DNA of 64,000 nucleotides from Halobacteriovoraceae bacterium (GTDB lineage: Bacteria; Bdellovibrionota; Bacteriovoracia; Bacteriovoracales; Bacteriovoracaceae), in the NCBI GenBank assembly GCA_020635115.1, contig JACKAK010000009.1, positions 62,001 to 126,000 of the forward strand, written 5' to 3'. Below, piece by piece: positions 35,533 to 43,595 of the stretch (positions are counted from its first letter, which is position 1; each line of letters begins with the position of its first letter). The translations under genes were made by a program, and so were the position numbers. The notes beneath the pieces are model-generated. The model searched no databases, had not been told where the DNA came from, and saw only the letters and a program-made list of their open reading frames with translations.

Positions 35533-36225
35533 ATGAAAAAATTAATGTTGCTATTGGGAATAGGGGCCATCTTCGTAGGTTGCTCAAGTAATGAGAGAAA
35601 ATTACCAGAACTTGAAGAACGAGAGCATAGTGATATTGAAAGAGATTATGTTGTTAAAGATGCAAGTTCTAAGACAAGACCAGGCTGGGTTGAAGATGCT
35701 GAAGTTTGGGCCCATGCTATGAATGAAGACGTAAAAACATACAGATTTTTTTCTTTCGAAACTGATCCAAAAGTCAATAGACAAATGAGTTGCGATCTTG
35801 CAAAAGCAAACGCAAGAGCTGATATTGCAGGAGAAATTGCCACATTTATTGATAAAAGTTTGGCCGTTTCACAAGAAGGTAATGCCTCTATTGATGAAAA
35901 TAATCCACAACTTCAACCCATACGTGAATTTGTAGAAAATACTCTCGCAGAAAAAATCCAAGCTCTTATCCATGGTGCCGCAGTAATCAAAACATATTGG
36001 GAAAAAAGGGCCTATCAAAAAGATCTTGGGGCCAAAAAAGACTATAACGCTTATACATGTGCCGCTTTAATTAGAGTTGAGGCCAAAAGATTGGCCGCAG
36101 CTGTAGATGAGGCCGCAAATTTTGTTGTTGAAAAAGCTGATGACCCTGAAACGAAAGCAAACGTTAAAAAAGCATTATCAGATGCTTCTGACAATTTTTT
36201 GAAAGCAAAACGTGGTGAAATTTAA
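35533..36225 (+). CDS. LPP20-like outer-membrane lipoprotein
   Basis: The lipobox is AIFVGC at the end of a short signal peptide. The mature protein has KTRPGWVEDAEVW and then CDLAKANARADIAGEIATFI, the same Trp / Ala-rich helix order as the preceding protein, so the two are related. A C-terminal helix is Ala/Glu-rich. The 230-residue size fits. AGGAG precedes ATG 35533. Probably an envelope structural lipoprotein. Confidence 0.7.
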   Translation: MKKLMLLLGIGAIFVGCSSNERKLPELEEREHSDIERDYVVKDASSKTRPGWVEDAEVWAHAMNEDVKTYRFFSFETDPKVNRQMSCDLAKANARADIAGEIATFIDKSLAVSQEGNASIDENNPQLQPIREFVENTLAEKIQALIHGAAVIKTYWEKRAYQKDLGAKKDYNAYTCAALIRVEAKRLAAAVDEAANFVVEKADDPETKANVKKALSDASDNFLKAKRGEI

Positions 36226-36241
36226 TTTGGAGGATAGATAT

Positions 36242-36859
36242 ATGAAAAAAAACTGGAAGGCCATTATTGTTTCTTTAATTGCAATAACTCTCACTTCATG
36301 TGGAAGTTTTAAGGCCAAGAGAGTTGATTCGGGAGAATCAGATGAAAAGGCACTAGAAATCACAGACAAATGGGTATCTGCCGACACTACTAAAGTGGTA
36401 CAAGATGTTGTCAAACAAATCAGAGAACATAGAGGATTTCAAAAGTACTTACGACAAAGTGGCGATGCTCCAAGGGTTTTTATTAGCGAGGTTCAAAATC
36501 TTACTAGTGAGGCCTATTTTCCAATCAATGATATAAATGATGAATTTTTAAATGAATTATCTGCTTCAGGAGACTTTATCCTCGTTGATGCTAAGGCCAG
36601 AGAGAAAATCCTAAAAGAAATTACTTATCAACATGATGGTATGGTTGATCCGTCCACAGTTGCTAAAGTTGGTAAACAAACAGGTGCTGATGTGATGATA
36701 TTTGGTAATGTCTTTATGAGACCTCAAACTCGTGATGGAAAAACAATCAAAGAATACGCTATCAACATCCATATGACAAATATTCAAAAAGGTGTTGAAG
36801 TTTTAAGAACAAGAGCAAAACTATTTAAATATTCTGAACAAAGTGGAAGTAGCTGGTAA
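36242..36859 (+). CDS. LpoB-like lipoprotein, possible penicillin-binding-protein activator
   Basis: ATG 36242 behind GGAGG is chosen, giving 205 residues and a lipobox ITLTSC. The mature domain has APRVFISEVQNLTSEAYFP, DFILVDAKAREKILKEI, and GADVMIFGNVFMRPQTRDGK. This is the LpoB/YcfM alpha-beta fold seen as COG3417. In E. coli LpoB crosses the periplasm to activate PBP1b. Whether this protein has the same partner cannot be told. Its neighbours are two LPP20-like proteins and a COG3014-like lipoprotein, and its stop overlaps the next ATG by one base. Confidence 0.75.
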   Translation: MKKNWKAIIVSLIAITLTSCGSFKAKRVDSGESDEKALEITDKWVSADTTKVVQDVVKQIREHRGFQKYLRQSGDAPRVFISEVQNLTSEAYFPINDINDEFLNELSASGDFILVDAKAREKILKEITYQHDGMVDPSTVAKVGKQTGADVMIFGNVFMRPQTRDGKTIKEYAINIHMTNIQKGVEVLRTRAKLFKYSEQSGSSW

Positions 36860-38553
36860 TGAAAAAATTTGCGAGGCCAATTCTAATTCTTTTTATAAGT
36901 TTAACTCTCTTCTCATGTGCTACAACAAGTAAAAAAGAAAGAAGTGAGCTTCGCACTCTTTTTAAAACGCAACAGTTCGATAAGGCCCTGTTAAAATTAG
37001 GTGAAATTGCAGAATTTAAAGACCCTAATAATCAACTCATTCTCGCACTTGAAAAAGGTACAATTCTTCATCAAAAGGGGGATTATTATCAATCTAGTGA
37101 AGAGTTTCGAAAGGCCAAAGAAATTATTCATAAAAATTACACCGTGAGAATCTCTCAAAAAGCAAAAACTCTTTTTACAAATGATAATTTTGATGTGTAT
37201 TACGGGGTAAACTACGAACATTCACTGTTACATTTTTATCAAATGATGAATTTCTACATGCTTTACAAAACCGGAAAAAAAATAATGCCGGATGGAAAAG
37301 TATCAGATCTGAACCCACAAGATAAACTTAATTATCTTCGTATGGCCAGAGCTGAAGTTATTGATTGGGATGTCACTCAAGATAAAATGAAACAAGCTAA
37401 TGTTGGTAGAGGGGTTTTCAAAAGAGATCTGGCCGCTAAACTCATCGGAGGGGCCATTCATGAAAGTTTTCGCAAATTTAATGAAGATCAAATTGCTCTT
37501 CAACTATACAAAGATGCAAAGGATATACTCCTAAAAAATTATAATGCGTATAAAACTTTAAATAAATCTTACAAAAAATTTATCTCTGACTATGATAAAT
37601 TTCCCTCAATGCCAATTGAATCTGTAGAAAAAAATTACGTTGAACCAACTTCTGCGCAAAATGCACTCAAAGATTTTCTAGACTTTAAAATTATTAGTCT
37701 GACAAATATTATCCGAAAAAATGATTTTAATAATCAAGTTCGTATTCAAAAACCAAGTCAGGAAATACTAAATTTAGTTAAACAACAAAAAGAACGATCT
37801 AACGTTTCGATTGTTTTGCAAAGAAAATTAATCCCCAAAAAGGTCGGAGAGAAAGTTTATGCAGATTTGCAGTCTGCACTTGAACAATCAACAGGCTCAA
37901 AGGCCGTCGCTTCAATTGGTGCAGCAGCGATATCTATTTTTGCTGCTCATAAACTTGGGCTAACTCCACCTGCAAATAATTGGTCTGTTGCTGGTGCTGA
38001 ACTTGGATACCGATTTACTCACGCAGCTTTAACTGGAGCAGCAATTGGTTTCGAATTACCAAAAATTTCAAAACCTCCAAAATTTAATGAATTTGAAGTC
38101 GCTGCTTTTGATGACAAAAATAAAATGGTTAAAGTCTTTCAATCAACATTGATGGATCCCATTGGCGATATGGCCGAAGAAGCAGTCGCTGCTGAATCAA
38201 TTGCCAGATACACTAGACTGGCAATCCGATTGGCCACTAAACATGCCACGGCCATCGCAGCTGCGTATGCAACTTATAAAGGATTAGAAAAAAAGAGTGA
38301 GTTTTTTGCCAAGGCCGCAGCCATGGCAACCTATTTGGCCTCAGCAAAGGCCATCGAAGTATCGGAAAAAGCAGATACCAGATATTGGAGTACTTTGCCT
38401 GGAGAAATTTCATTTTCTGAATCATATCTTCCTCCTGGGAGTTACTTTATTAAAATTCGTATAATAAGTGATAAAAATAATCAATGGGATAATTTAGGAC
38501 AAATTTCTGTCGACAAAAATGATCATCTTCTTCATTCATTCAGATTGTTCTAG
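36859..38553 (+). CDS. Large TPR-like lipoprotein (COG3014-like)
   Basis: The signal peptide ends in a lipobox (TLFSCATT). Residues 25-240 are helical and TPR-like (RTLFKTQQFDKALLKLGEIAE, then ALEKGTILHQKGDYYQSSEEFRKAKEI). VYYGVNYEHSLLHFYQMMNFYML is a hallmark of the COG3014 group. A central Ala/Gly stretch around 345-400 and an Ala-rich helix near 440-500 follow. The C-terminus is beta-like. It closes the lipoprotein operon. The function is not known; it probably assembles with the LPP20 and LpoB-like proteins at the outer membrane. Confidence 0.65.
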   Translation: MKKFARPILILFISLTLFSCATTSKKERSELRTLFKTQQFDKALLKLGEIAEFKDPNNQLILALEKGTILHQKGDYYQSSEEFRKAKEIIHKNYTVRISQKAKTLFTNDNFDVYYGVNYEHSLLHFYQMMNFYMLYKTGKKIMPDGKVSDLNPQDKLNYLRMARAEVIDWDVTQDKMKQANVGRGVFKRDLAAKLIGGAIHESFRKFNEDQIALQLYKDAKDILLKNYNAYKTLNKSYKKFISDYDKFPSMPIESVEKNYVEPTSAQNALKDFLDFKIISLTNIIRKNDFNNQVRIQKPSQEILNLVKQQKERSNVSIVLQRKLIPKKVGEKVYADLQSALEQSTGSKAVASIGAAAISIFAAHKLGLTPPANNWSVAGAELGYRFTHAALTGAAIGFELPKISKPPKFNEFEVAAFDDKNKMVKVFQSTLMDPIGDMAEEAVAAESIARYTRLAIRLATKHATAIAAAYATYKGLEKKSEFFAKAAAMATYLASAKAIEVSEKADTRYWSTLPGEISFSESYLPPGSYFIKIRIISDKNNQWDNLGQISVDKNDHLLHSFRLF

Positions 38554-38613
38554 TCAGGTATAAAACTCTATAAGCAATTATTTTGAGACTTTAATTAAAT
38601 ATTCAATCCAATT

Positions 38614-38640
38614 ATCCGTTTAGCTTTAAATGAAACGGAT
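38614..38640 (+). promoter_or_regulatory. Hairpin with the start codon in its loop
   Basis: ATCCGTTT (38614-38621) pairs perfectly with AAACGGAT (38633-38640). The 11-base loop holds the ATG of the next gene (38630-38632). A T-rich run follows. It could hide the start codon, act as an attenuator, or be a terminator overlapping the gene start. No clear Shine-Dalgarno sequence is seen upstream. Confidence 0.4.
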
Positions 38641-39571
38641 AGTTTTTATTATATTTTTTTTCATAACGTATACGAATCAACTTTTCGCTTTTAAAAGAGC
38701 GCGTGCATTCGAAGTTGGACGAAATTATTCTTTATCTGAGAAATGGATTCAAATTGCCAAATCTGAACAACAGGCAATTCACCTTCTCATCGAGCACCTA
38801 GAAAAATCTAAAACAGGTAAGTTTGTCATCGAGGCCGCAAGAAAAAAGGCACAAGAAGTTGATCAAGATATAGAATCTCTCATTGTTGCAGGAGAAGGCT
38901 CTTTTTTAGACTCAACACTTGTTAGAAAATTTTCACCACATACACCAGGAAAAATTGATTATATATCGAAGTCAAAAATAAATTTAAATAGAAACCTCAA
39001 CGTAAAAAATGCACTTTTAGATCTTATACACGAGTTGACTCACTTTGGTTTTAGAGAGGTATTTAATCCATATAAGGATGAATTTGAAGTTGTCTCTTTT
39101 ATTAAATCTACAATAGAGGGCAAAGGTGGAGAGGTTGAGGCCTACCTCGTAGAGTGTCAGGTCGGAAAAGAACTTATTTATGGTGACTCAATTGGCCAGT
39201 CAGGGTGTTACGATATTTATTCCCAAGAAGTTGGCAAATTTTCGAAAGTAAAGGCCAAACAAATTTTTTATCAAATTGGTATGTATTTTGATGAATTTAA
39301 AGACCTAATTAAACAACTCGGTGGGGAATTCAACCAATTTAAGTATGTCTCTCGTGAAGAAGGAGGGCCTGTCTCTTCAGTTCATGCAGTGCCTTACCCG
39401 ATTGCGGCCATAAAGGAATATGTTGAAATTCAAAAAAGAGTCTGCCAGAACGACTCTAAAAGAGTTTCTCTTTTAAAAGCATCTCTATTAAGAGGTCCCC
39501 CCCAAAGTAACTCAAAGCAGTATTCAGAATTTTTTCAAAATTTTAGAAAAAGATGTTCCGTCTATCAATAA
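38630..39571 (+). CDS. Secreted protein with HExxH, possible zinc metallopeptidase
   Basis: A signal peptide (FIIFFFITYTNQLFAF) precedes a 290-residue mature protein. LLDLIHELTHFGF contains HELTH, a zinc-binding HExxH, near residue 140. About 40 residues later GGEVEAYLVECQ offers a third ligand Glu, a gluzincin-like arrangement. Several cysteines may form disulfides. I cannot assign a peptidase family, and HExxH alone can occur by chance, but its placement in a predicted helix is right. The gene stands alone before nuoB. Confidence 0.55.
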   Translation: MKRIVFIIFFFITYTNQLFAFKRARAFEVGRNYSLSEKWIQIAKSEQQAIHLLIEHLEKSKTGKFVIEAARKKAQEVDQDIESLIVAGEGSFLDSTLVRKFSPHTPGKIDYISKSKINLNRNLNVKNALLDLIHELTHFGFREVFNPYKDEFEVVSFIKSTIEGKGGEVEAYLVECQVGKELIYGDSIGQSGCYDIYSQEVGKFSKVKAKQIFYQIGMYFDEFKDLIKQLGGEFNQFKYVSREEGGPVSSVHAVPYPIAAIKEYVEIQKRVCQNDSKRVSLLKASLLRGPPQSNSKQYSEFFQNFRKRCSVYQ

Positions 39572-39681
39572 AGCTCATCCACTCATCGAATAAATGAACT
39601 CCTAATACAATTGACGAAGACGCTGTCTTTCGATAAAAATAGTAAAAAAATGACATGAATTTATAAGCAAAGTAGGTTCTA

Positions 39682-40164
39682 ATGCAAGATGGCATCGTGC
39701 TAGCAAAACTAGATGATTTTCTCAATTGGGGAAGGAAGAATTCCTTATGGCCAATGACCTTTGGGCTCGCCTGTTGTGCGATTGAAATGATGGCCACAGG
39801 AGCTTCTAAATACGATTTAGAGAGATTTGGCTGTGGAGCATTCATGGCAACTCCAAGACGAGCTGATCTCATGATTGTGGCCGGAACGGTGACTTTAAAA
39901 ATGGCAACGAGAATAAAAACTCTCTATGAACAAATGCCTGAACCGAAATATGTCATTTCAATGGGATCTTGTGCAAATAAAGGTGGGCCATATTGGCAAC
40001 ATGGATATCATGTTCTTAAGGGAGTAGATGAAGTCATTCCTGTTGATGTTTATGTTCCTGGATGTCCTCCTAGACCAGAAGCACTTATTGAAGGCCTTAT
40101 GACCCTACAAAGAAAAATTGCAAATGAAAGATTGCTTCGAGATAAGTGGGTAAAAAATGCATAA
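39682..40164 (+). CDS. nuoB: NADH:quinone oxidoreductase subunit B
   Basis: This subunit carries the N2 [4Fe-4S] cluster next to the quinone site. The ligands are visible: GLACCAIEMM gives the tandem cysteines, with one more in SMGSCANKGG and one in VPGCPPRPEAL. The protein has 160 residues, normal length, and begins at ATG 39682. It is the first gene of nuoB-C-D-I; no nuoA lies upstream, where a secreted protein gene ends instead. It overlaps nuoC by eight bases. Confidence 0.95.
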   Translation: MQDGIVLAKLDDFLNWGRKNSLWPMTFGLACCAIEMMATGASKYDLERFGCGAFMATPRRADLMIVAGTVTLKMATRIKTLYEQMPEPKYVISMGSCANKGGPYWQHGYHVLKGVDEVIPVDVYVPGCPPRPEALIEGLMTLQRKIANERLLRDKWVKNA

Positions 40165-40753
40165 TGAAGTTGTTAGTTTTCTCAATTCTAAGGTCAGTGG
40201 TTGTGAGGCAAATGCACATATCGCTGAAGTCGGTGATTCGTCTGTGTCTGTAAACTCTGCACATATTAAAGATGTGTGCCTCGCTCTTAGAGATAGTGAT
40301 GACTATAAGTTTAATGTTCTACAGCTTATATCAGGGGTAGATTTTCCAGAGGAAAGCAAAATAGAAGTTAATTATATTCTTGCGAGTATGGGAGAAGGCA
40401 AAAACTTTGAACTTATACTTAAAACTAAAGTCGATCGAAAATCATCTGAAGATCTTCCTGAGTTGAGTTCAGTTTCTGATGTTTGGGCATCTGCTAATTT
40501 TCAAGAAAGAGAATGTTATGACATGCTAGGAGTAAATTTTACTGGACATCCAGATCTTAGAAGAATTCTTTGTCCTGACGATTGGGAAGGTTACCCTCTA
40601 AGAAAAGATTATGTCGTCGTAGAAAAATATCGTGGGATGATAGTCAACCCACAAGATAAAGTTAATAACGAAGAGAGACAATTTATTGTTAAGCAAGAAG
40701 AAGAAAATAAAGCTGCGAAAGAAAATGAAAAATCTTCTAAAGAAGAAAACTGA
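40157..40753 (+). CDS. nuoC: NADH:quinone oxidoreductase subunit C
   Basis: The 198-residue soluble subunit has the 30-kDa family signature FQERECYDMLGVNFTGHPDLRR, followed by DWEGYPLRKDY. It bridges NuoB and NuoD in the peripheral arm. The last 25 residues are a Lys/Glu-rich tail beyond the conserved domain. It is separate from NuoD rather than fused. The start overlaps nuoB. Confidence 0.93.
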   Translation: MHNEVVSFLNSKVSGCEANAHIAEVGDSSVSVNSAHIKDVCLALRDSDDYKFNVLQLISGVDFPEESKIEVNYILASMGEGKNFELILKTKVDRKSSEDLPELSSVSDVWASANFQERECYDMLGVNFTGHPDLRRILCPDDWEGYPLRKDYVVVEKYRGMIVNPQDKVNNEERQFIVKQEEENKAAKENEKSSKEEN

Positions 40754-40782
40754 ACTGATTCAATAATAAATATAGGACAGAT

Positions 40783-41913
40783 ATGGAACAAAATGAAGAA
40801 ACCCTGAAATCAGATCTCCTCACTGTAAATATGGGACCGCAACACCCGGCAACACACGGAGTTCTACGTGTAGAAATAAAAACTGATTCAGAGATTGTCG
40901 CAGACGCCATTCCACACATTGGTTACCTACACAGATGTATGGAAAAACACTGTGAAAACTTAGATTATAGAGGAGTTATTCCATTTGTTGATAGGATGGA
41001 CTATTTAGCGGCCATGAGCATGGAGTGGGGCTATTGTTTGGCCGTAGAAAAAATGCTCGGCACAGAAATCCCAAGAAGAGCTGAATACATAAGAGTCATA
41101 AACGCTGAATTGCAAAGGATTGCCTCTCATTTAATGTTCTTTGGAACTTATGCCATAGACCTTGGAGCTTTCTCCCCATTTCTCTATGCTTTTCAAGAAA
41201 GAGAAGCAATCTTAAGACTTTTTGAAGAACTCTCTGGTGCAAGACTTCTTTACAATTATATCTGGATTGGTGGAGTATGGAATGATTACTCTGATAGTCA
41301 GCTAAAAGAAGTTGAAAGAATTATTAATAGTATCGAATCAGAACTCGAAAAGTATAATACCCTCGTTAGTCAAAACGAAATATTTATCGGTAGGACGGCC
41401 AATGTTGGTGTCTTGAAAAAAGAAGATGCCTTTCAATATGGTGCCACTGGCCCTGTACTCAGAGGTTCAGGCGTTAAATGGGATCTGAGAAAAGATAGGC
41501 CATATGGTATTTATGGTGAATTCGATTTTGATATACCTGTAGGTTCAGGTGAAAAAGGAACCCTTGGAGACTGCTACGATCGCTACATTGTCCGAATGCG
41601 GGAAATGAATGAGTCTATAAAAATTATAAGACAATGCTTAGATGGAATTGAAGAAGGCCCTGTACAAGGTAAGGTCCCCAAAGTTCTCAAAGTTCCCAAA
41701 GGTGAAGTTTTTCTTAGGACAGAATGTCCTAGAGGAGAGTTAGGATATCACTTAGTTTCTGATGGAGGAAAAATTCCTTACAGGTTAAAAGTAAAGTCTT
41801 CTTGCTTTACTCATGTTGGCCTCCTTCCGCATTTAGCACCTGGGCAAATGGTTGCCGATTTTGTTGCAACTATTGGTAGTATTGATATTGTTCTTGGAGA
41901 GGTAGACAGATGA
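40783..41913 (+). CDS. nuoD: NADH:quinone oxidoreductase subunit D
   Basis: This is the 49-kDa subunit that forms the quinone pocket with NuoB. The start shows NMGPQHPATHGVLR with the quinone-binding His, then YLHRCMEKHCENL, and PFVDRMDYLAAM. The C-terminus ends DFVATIGSIDIVLGEVDR, the expected ending. Length of 376 residues is slightly below the usual 390-400. Its stop overlaps nuoI by four bases. Confidence 0.95.
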   Translation: MEQNEETLKSDLLTVNMGPQHPATHGVLRVEIKTDSEIVADAIPHIGYLHRCMEKHCENLDYRGVIPFVDRMDYLAAMSMEWGYCLAVEKMLGTEIPRRAEYIRVINAELQRIASHLMFFGTYAIDLGAFSPFLYAFQEREAILRLFEELSGARLLYNYIWIGGVWNDYSDSQLKEVERIINSIESELEKYNTLVSQNEIFIGRTANVGVLKKEDAFQYGATGPVLRGSGVKWDLRKDRPYGIYGEFDFDIPVGSGEKGTLGDCYDRYIVRMREMNESIKIIRQCLDGIEEGPVQGKVPKVLKVPKGEVFLRTECPRGELGYHLVSDGGKIPYRLKVKSSCFTHVGLLPHLAPGQMVADFVATIGSIDIVLGEVDR

Positions 41914-42428
41914 ATAGCTTAGTTAACGAACCAGAATTAACCTTTAAACAATATTTTAAAAATATTTGGAATGCAGTTTCTTCTACTTTTAAAGGTCTAA
42001 GTATTACTATTAAATATGTTACATCTGTTAGGCCTGTAACAATCGAATATCCTGAAGTTCGTGAAATACTTCCAAAAAATTCACGATCGCGTTTGTTTAA
42101 CGATGTTGAAGACTGTATTGCCTGTGATCAGTGTGCTGTAGCTTGTCCAGTTGATTGTATCTATATTGCTTCAAAACCTCGACCTAAAGATGCTGAAAAA
42201 ATAAAGACATCAAATGGTACTCCCATTCGAAGAGAACTTACACAATATACAATTGATACCGCACTTTGCTGTTATTGCGGACTGTGTACAACTGTTTGTC
42301 CAACGCAAAGTATTCAACACACAACAGATTATGAATTTGCGACCTTCACTCTAGATCAAATGAAGTACAATTACATTGATCCAGAAGTGCGTGCTTGGAG
42401 AGAGAGAATTCTCAAAGACCGCAATTGA
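41910..42428 (+). CDS. nuoI: NADH:quinone oxidoreductase subunit I, 2x[4Fe-4S] ferredoxin
   Basis: The 172-residue protein has a membrane-surface N-terminus and the TVEYPE-like VTIEYPE segment. Two ferredoxin motifs follow, CIACDQCAVACPVDC and CCYCGLCTTVCP, which bind clusters N6a and N6b. It hands electrons to NuoB. A strong terminator starts 26 bases after the stop, so the operon ends here without nuoH, J, K, L, M or N. Confidence 0.93.
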   Translation: MNSLVNEPELTFKQYFKNIWNAVSSTFKGLSITIKYVTSVRPVTIEYPEVREILPKNSRSRLFNDVEDCIACDQCAVACPVDCIYIASKPRPKDAEKIKTSNGTPIRRELTQYTIDTALCCYCGLCTTVCPTQSIQHTTDYEFATFTLDQMKYNYIDPEVRAWRERILKDRN

Positions 42429-42453
42429 AAATGATTTTAAACATTTTTTTAAT

Positions 42454-42481
42454 GGCCCTCAAATTTGAGGGCCTTTTTTTT
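42454..42481 (+). terminator. Intrinsic terminator of nuoBCDI
   Basis: GGCCCTCAAATTTGAGGGCC is a perfect self-complementary stem (42454-42473) followed by eight T. The stop codon of the convergent minus-strand gene lies inside the stem at 42459-42461. Confidence 0.92.
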
Positions 42482-43595
42482 GTTCAAATGATTTTTCGCA
42501 ATGAAGAGATTCAATTTTTTTCACATATTTCTCGTATTTTTTAGGGAGTATACTCAAAAAAGAAAAATCACCTCCCACATACCTTAAAAAATCTTCAACT
42601 TGGTCTAGTTTATTTGTAGTCTGTCCAATATTGTAAAATTCAAGAACATCAGATTCATTGGACAAAGATTCAATTCTTTGCTGAAAAATTTTGATCAGAG
42701 AAATGTATTTTTCCATAGAATTTACCATTCTTAAAAAACGGATCTCAATTCTTTTTTCAGAGATTGGAGTATCTGGATCAATAATACTCCACACATTAAC
42801 TGAATCACCCTTACCTCTATTAGAACCTTGAATATATTTATAATAGTCATTTGCAATTTCCATTGATGAAGGAAATTGATTCTCATCTAGAGCTTTACGA
42901 GCATCGTTTACAATGATTTTTAAATTTCGAGGAGAGTTTACTCTATGATAAATATTTTTTGCATTATAGGTGTCTTTTCCCAATGTTCCATTAGATAAAG
43001 ATGAAAAATTTGCTAGATCAATCAGAAAATTTAGAAATAAAAGAGGATTTTTTTCAAACACATCAGCAAAGCCGATATTAATCTGAAACGTACTGAAAAT
43101 TTCTAAACCTTTAACAGGGGAGAGTCCATAAGATTTTGTTCGTTTAAAAATAAACTCGTCAATTTCCATTTTATGATCAAGAATCTGATTTAAAGTAAGC
43201 TTGCCCATAGATATTTCTGTGGCCATAAAATCTGCAACAACTGAGTAATGCAATCCAGATTCAAATAAAAAAGTATTTCTCTTCGGAGATAAATGTGGCC
43301 TATAATTTTCTTCAACTAATGTACATTGTGTGTCATCACAATAGTTATCTCTTAGATAACTAATGTAATCCTGGGTTTTTTGAATATCAAAAGCCCGAGA
43401 AAAATTCAGAATTTGACCAGGATGTTTTTTTAGATGAATTGGATAATAAAGAAGATAGAGCGGAAGATTGTAAAGTGCATTGAAAGCATGAATGCTCAAT
43501 TGTCCTTTATGTCTAAACTCAAACTCAGGGCCATATGTAACTTCTATGGCCCAAATACTATTTAGAAATAAGATAAGATTGACAAGTATCTTCAA
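42459..43595 (-). CDS. Secreted amidoligase-like protein
   Basis: The TTG at 43595 gives a good signal peptide (KILVNLILFLNSIWA); the open frame extends to 43649 but that start would spoil it. No clear Shine-Dalgarno sequence is seen, so the start is uncertain. The mature protein starts with VTYGPEFEFR, like the GxExEF of COOH-NH2 ligases of the glutamine-synthetase fold. INIGFADVF near the middle and EIRFLRMVNS late also fit that order. It overlaps the upstream ATP-grasp gene, a classical partner of amidoligases. Call is by motif and context; similarity is weak. Confidence 0.42.
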   Translation of the reverse strand: MKILVNLILFLNSIWAIEVTYGPEFEFRHKGQLSIHAFNALYNLPLYLLYYPIHLKKHPGQILNFSRAFDIQKTQDYISYLRDNYCDDTQCTLVEENYRPHLSPKRNTFLFESGLHYSVVADFMATEISMGKLTLNQILDHKMEIDEFIFKRTKSYGLSPVKGLEIFSTFQINIGFADVFEKNPLLFLNFLIDLANFSSLSNGTLGKDTYNAKNIYHRVNSPRNLKIIVNDARKALDENQFPSSMEIANDYYKYIQGSNRGKGDSVNVWSIIDPDTPISEKRIEIRFLRMVNSMEKYISLIKIFQQRIESLSNESDVLEFYNIGQTTNKLDQVEDFLRYVGGDFSFLSILPKKYEKYVKKIESLHCEKSFEQKKGPQI

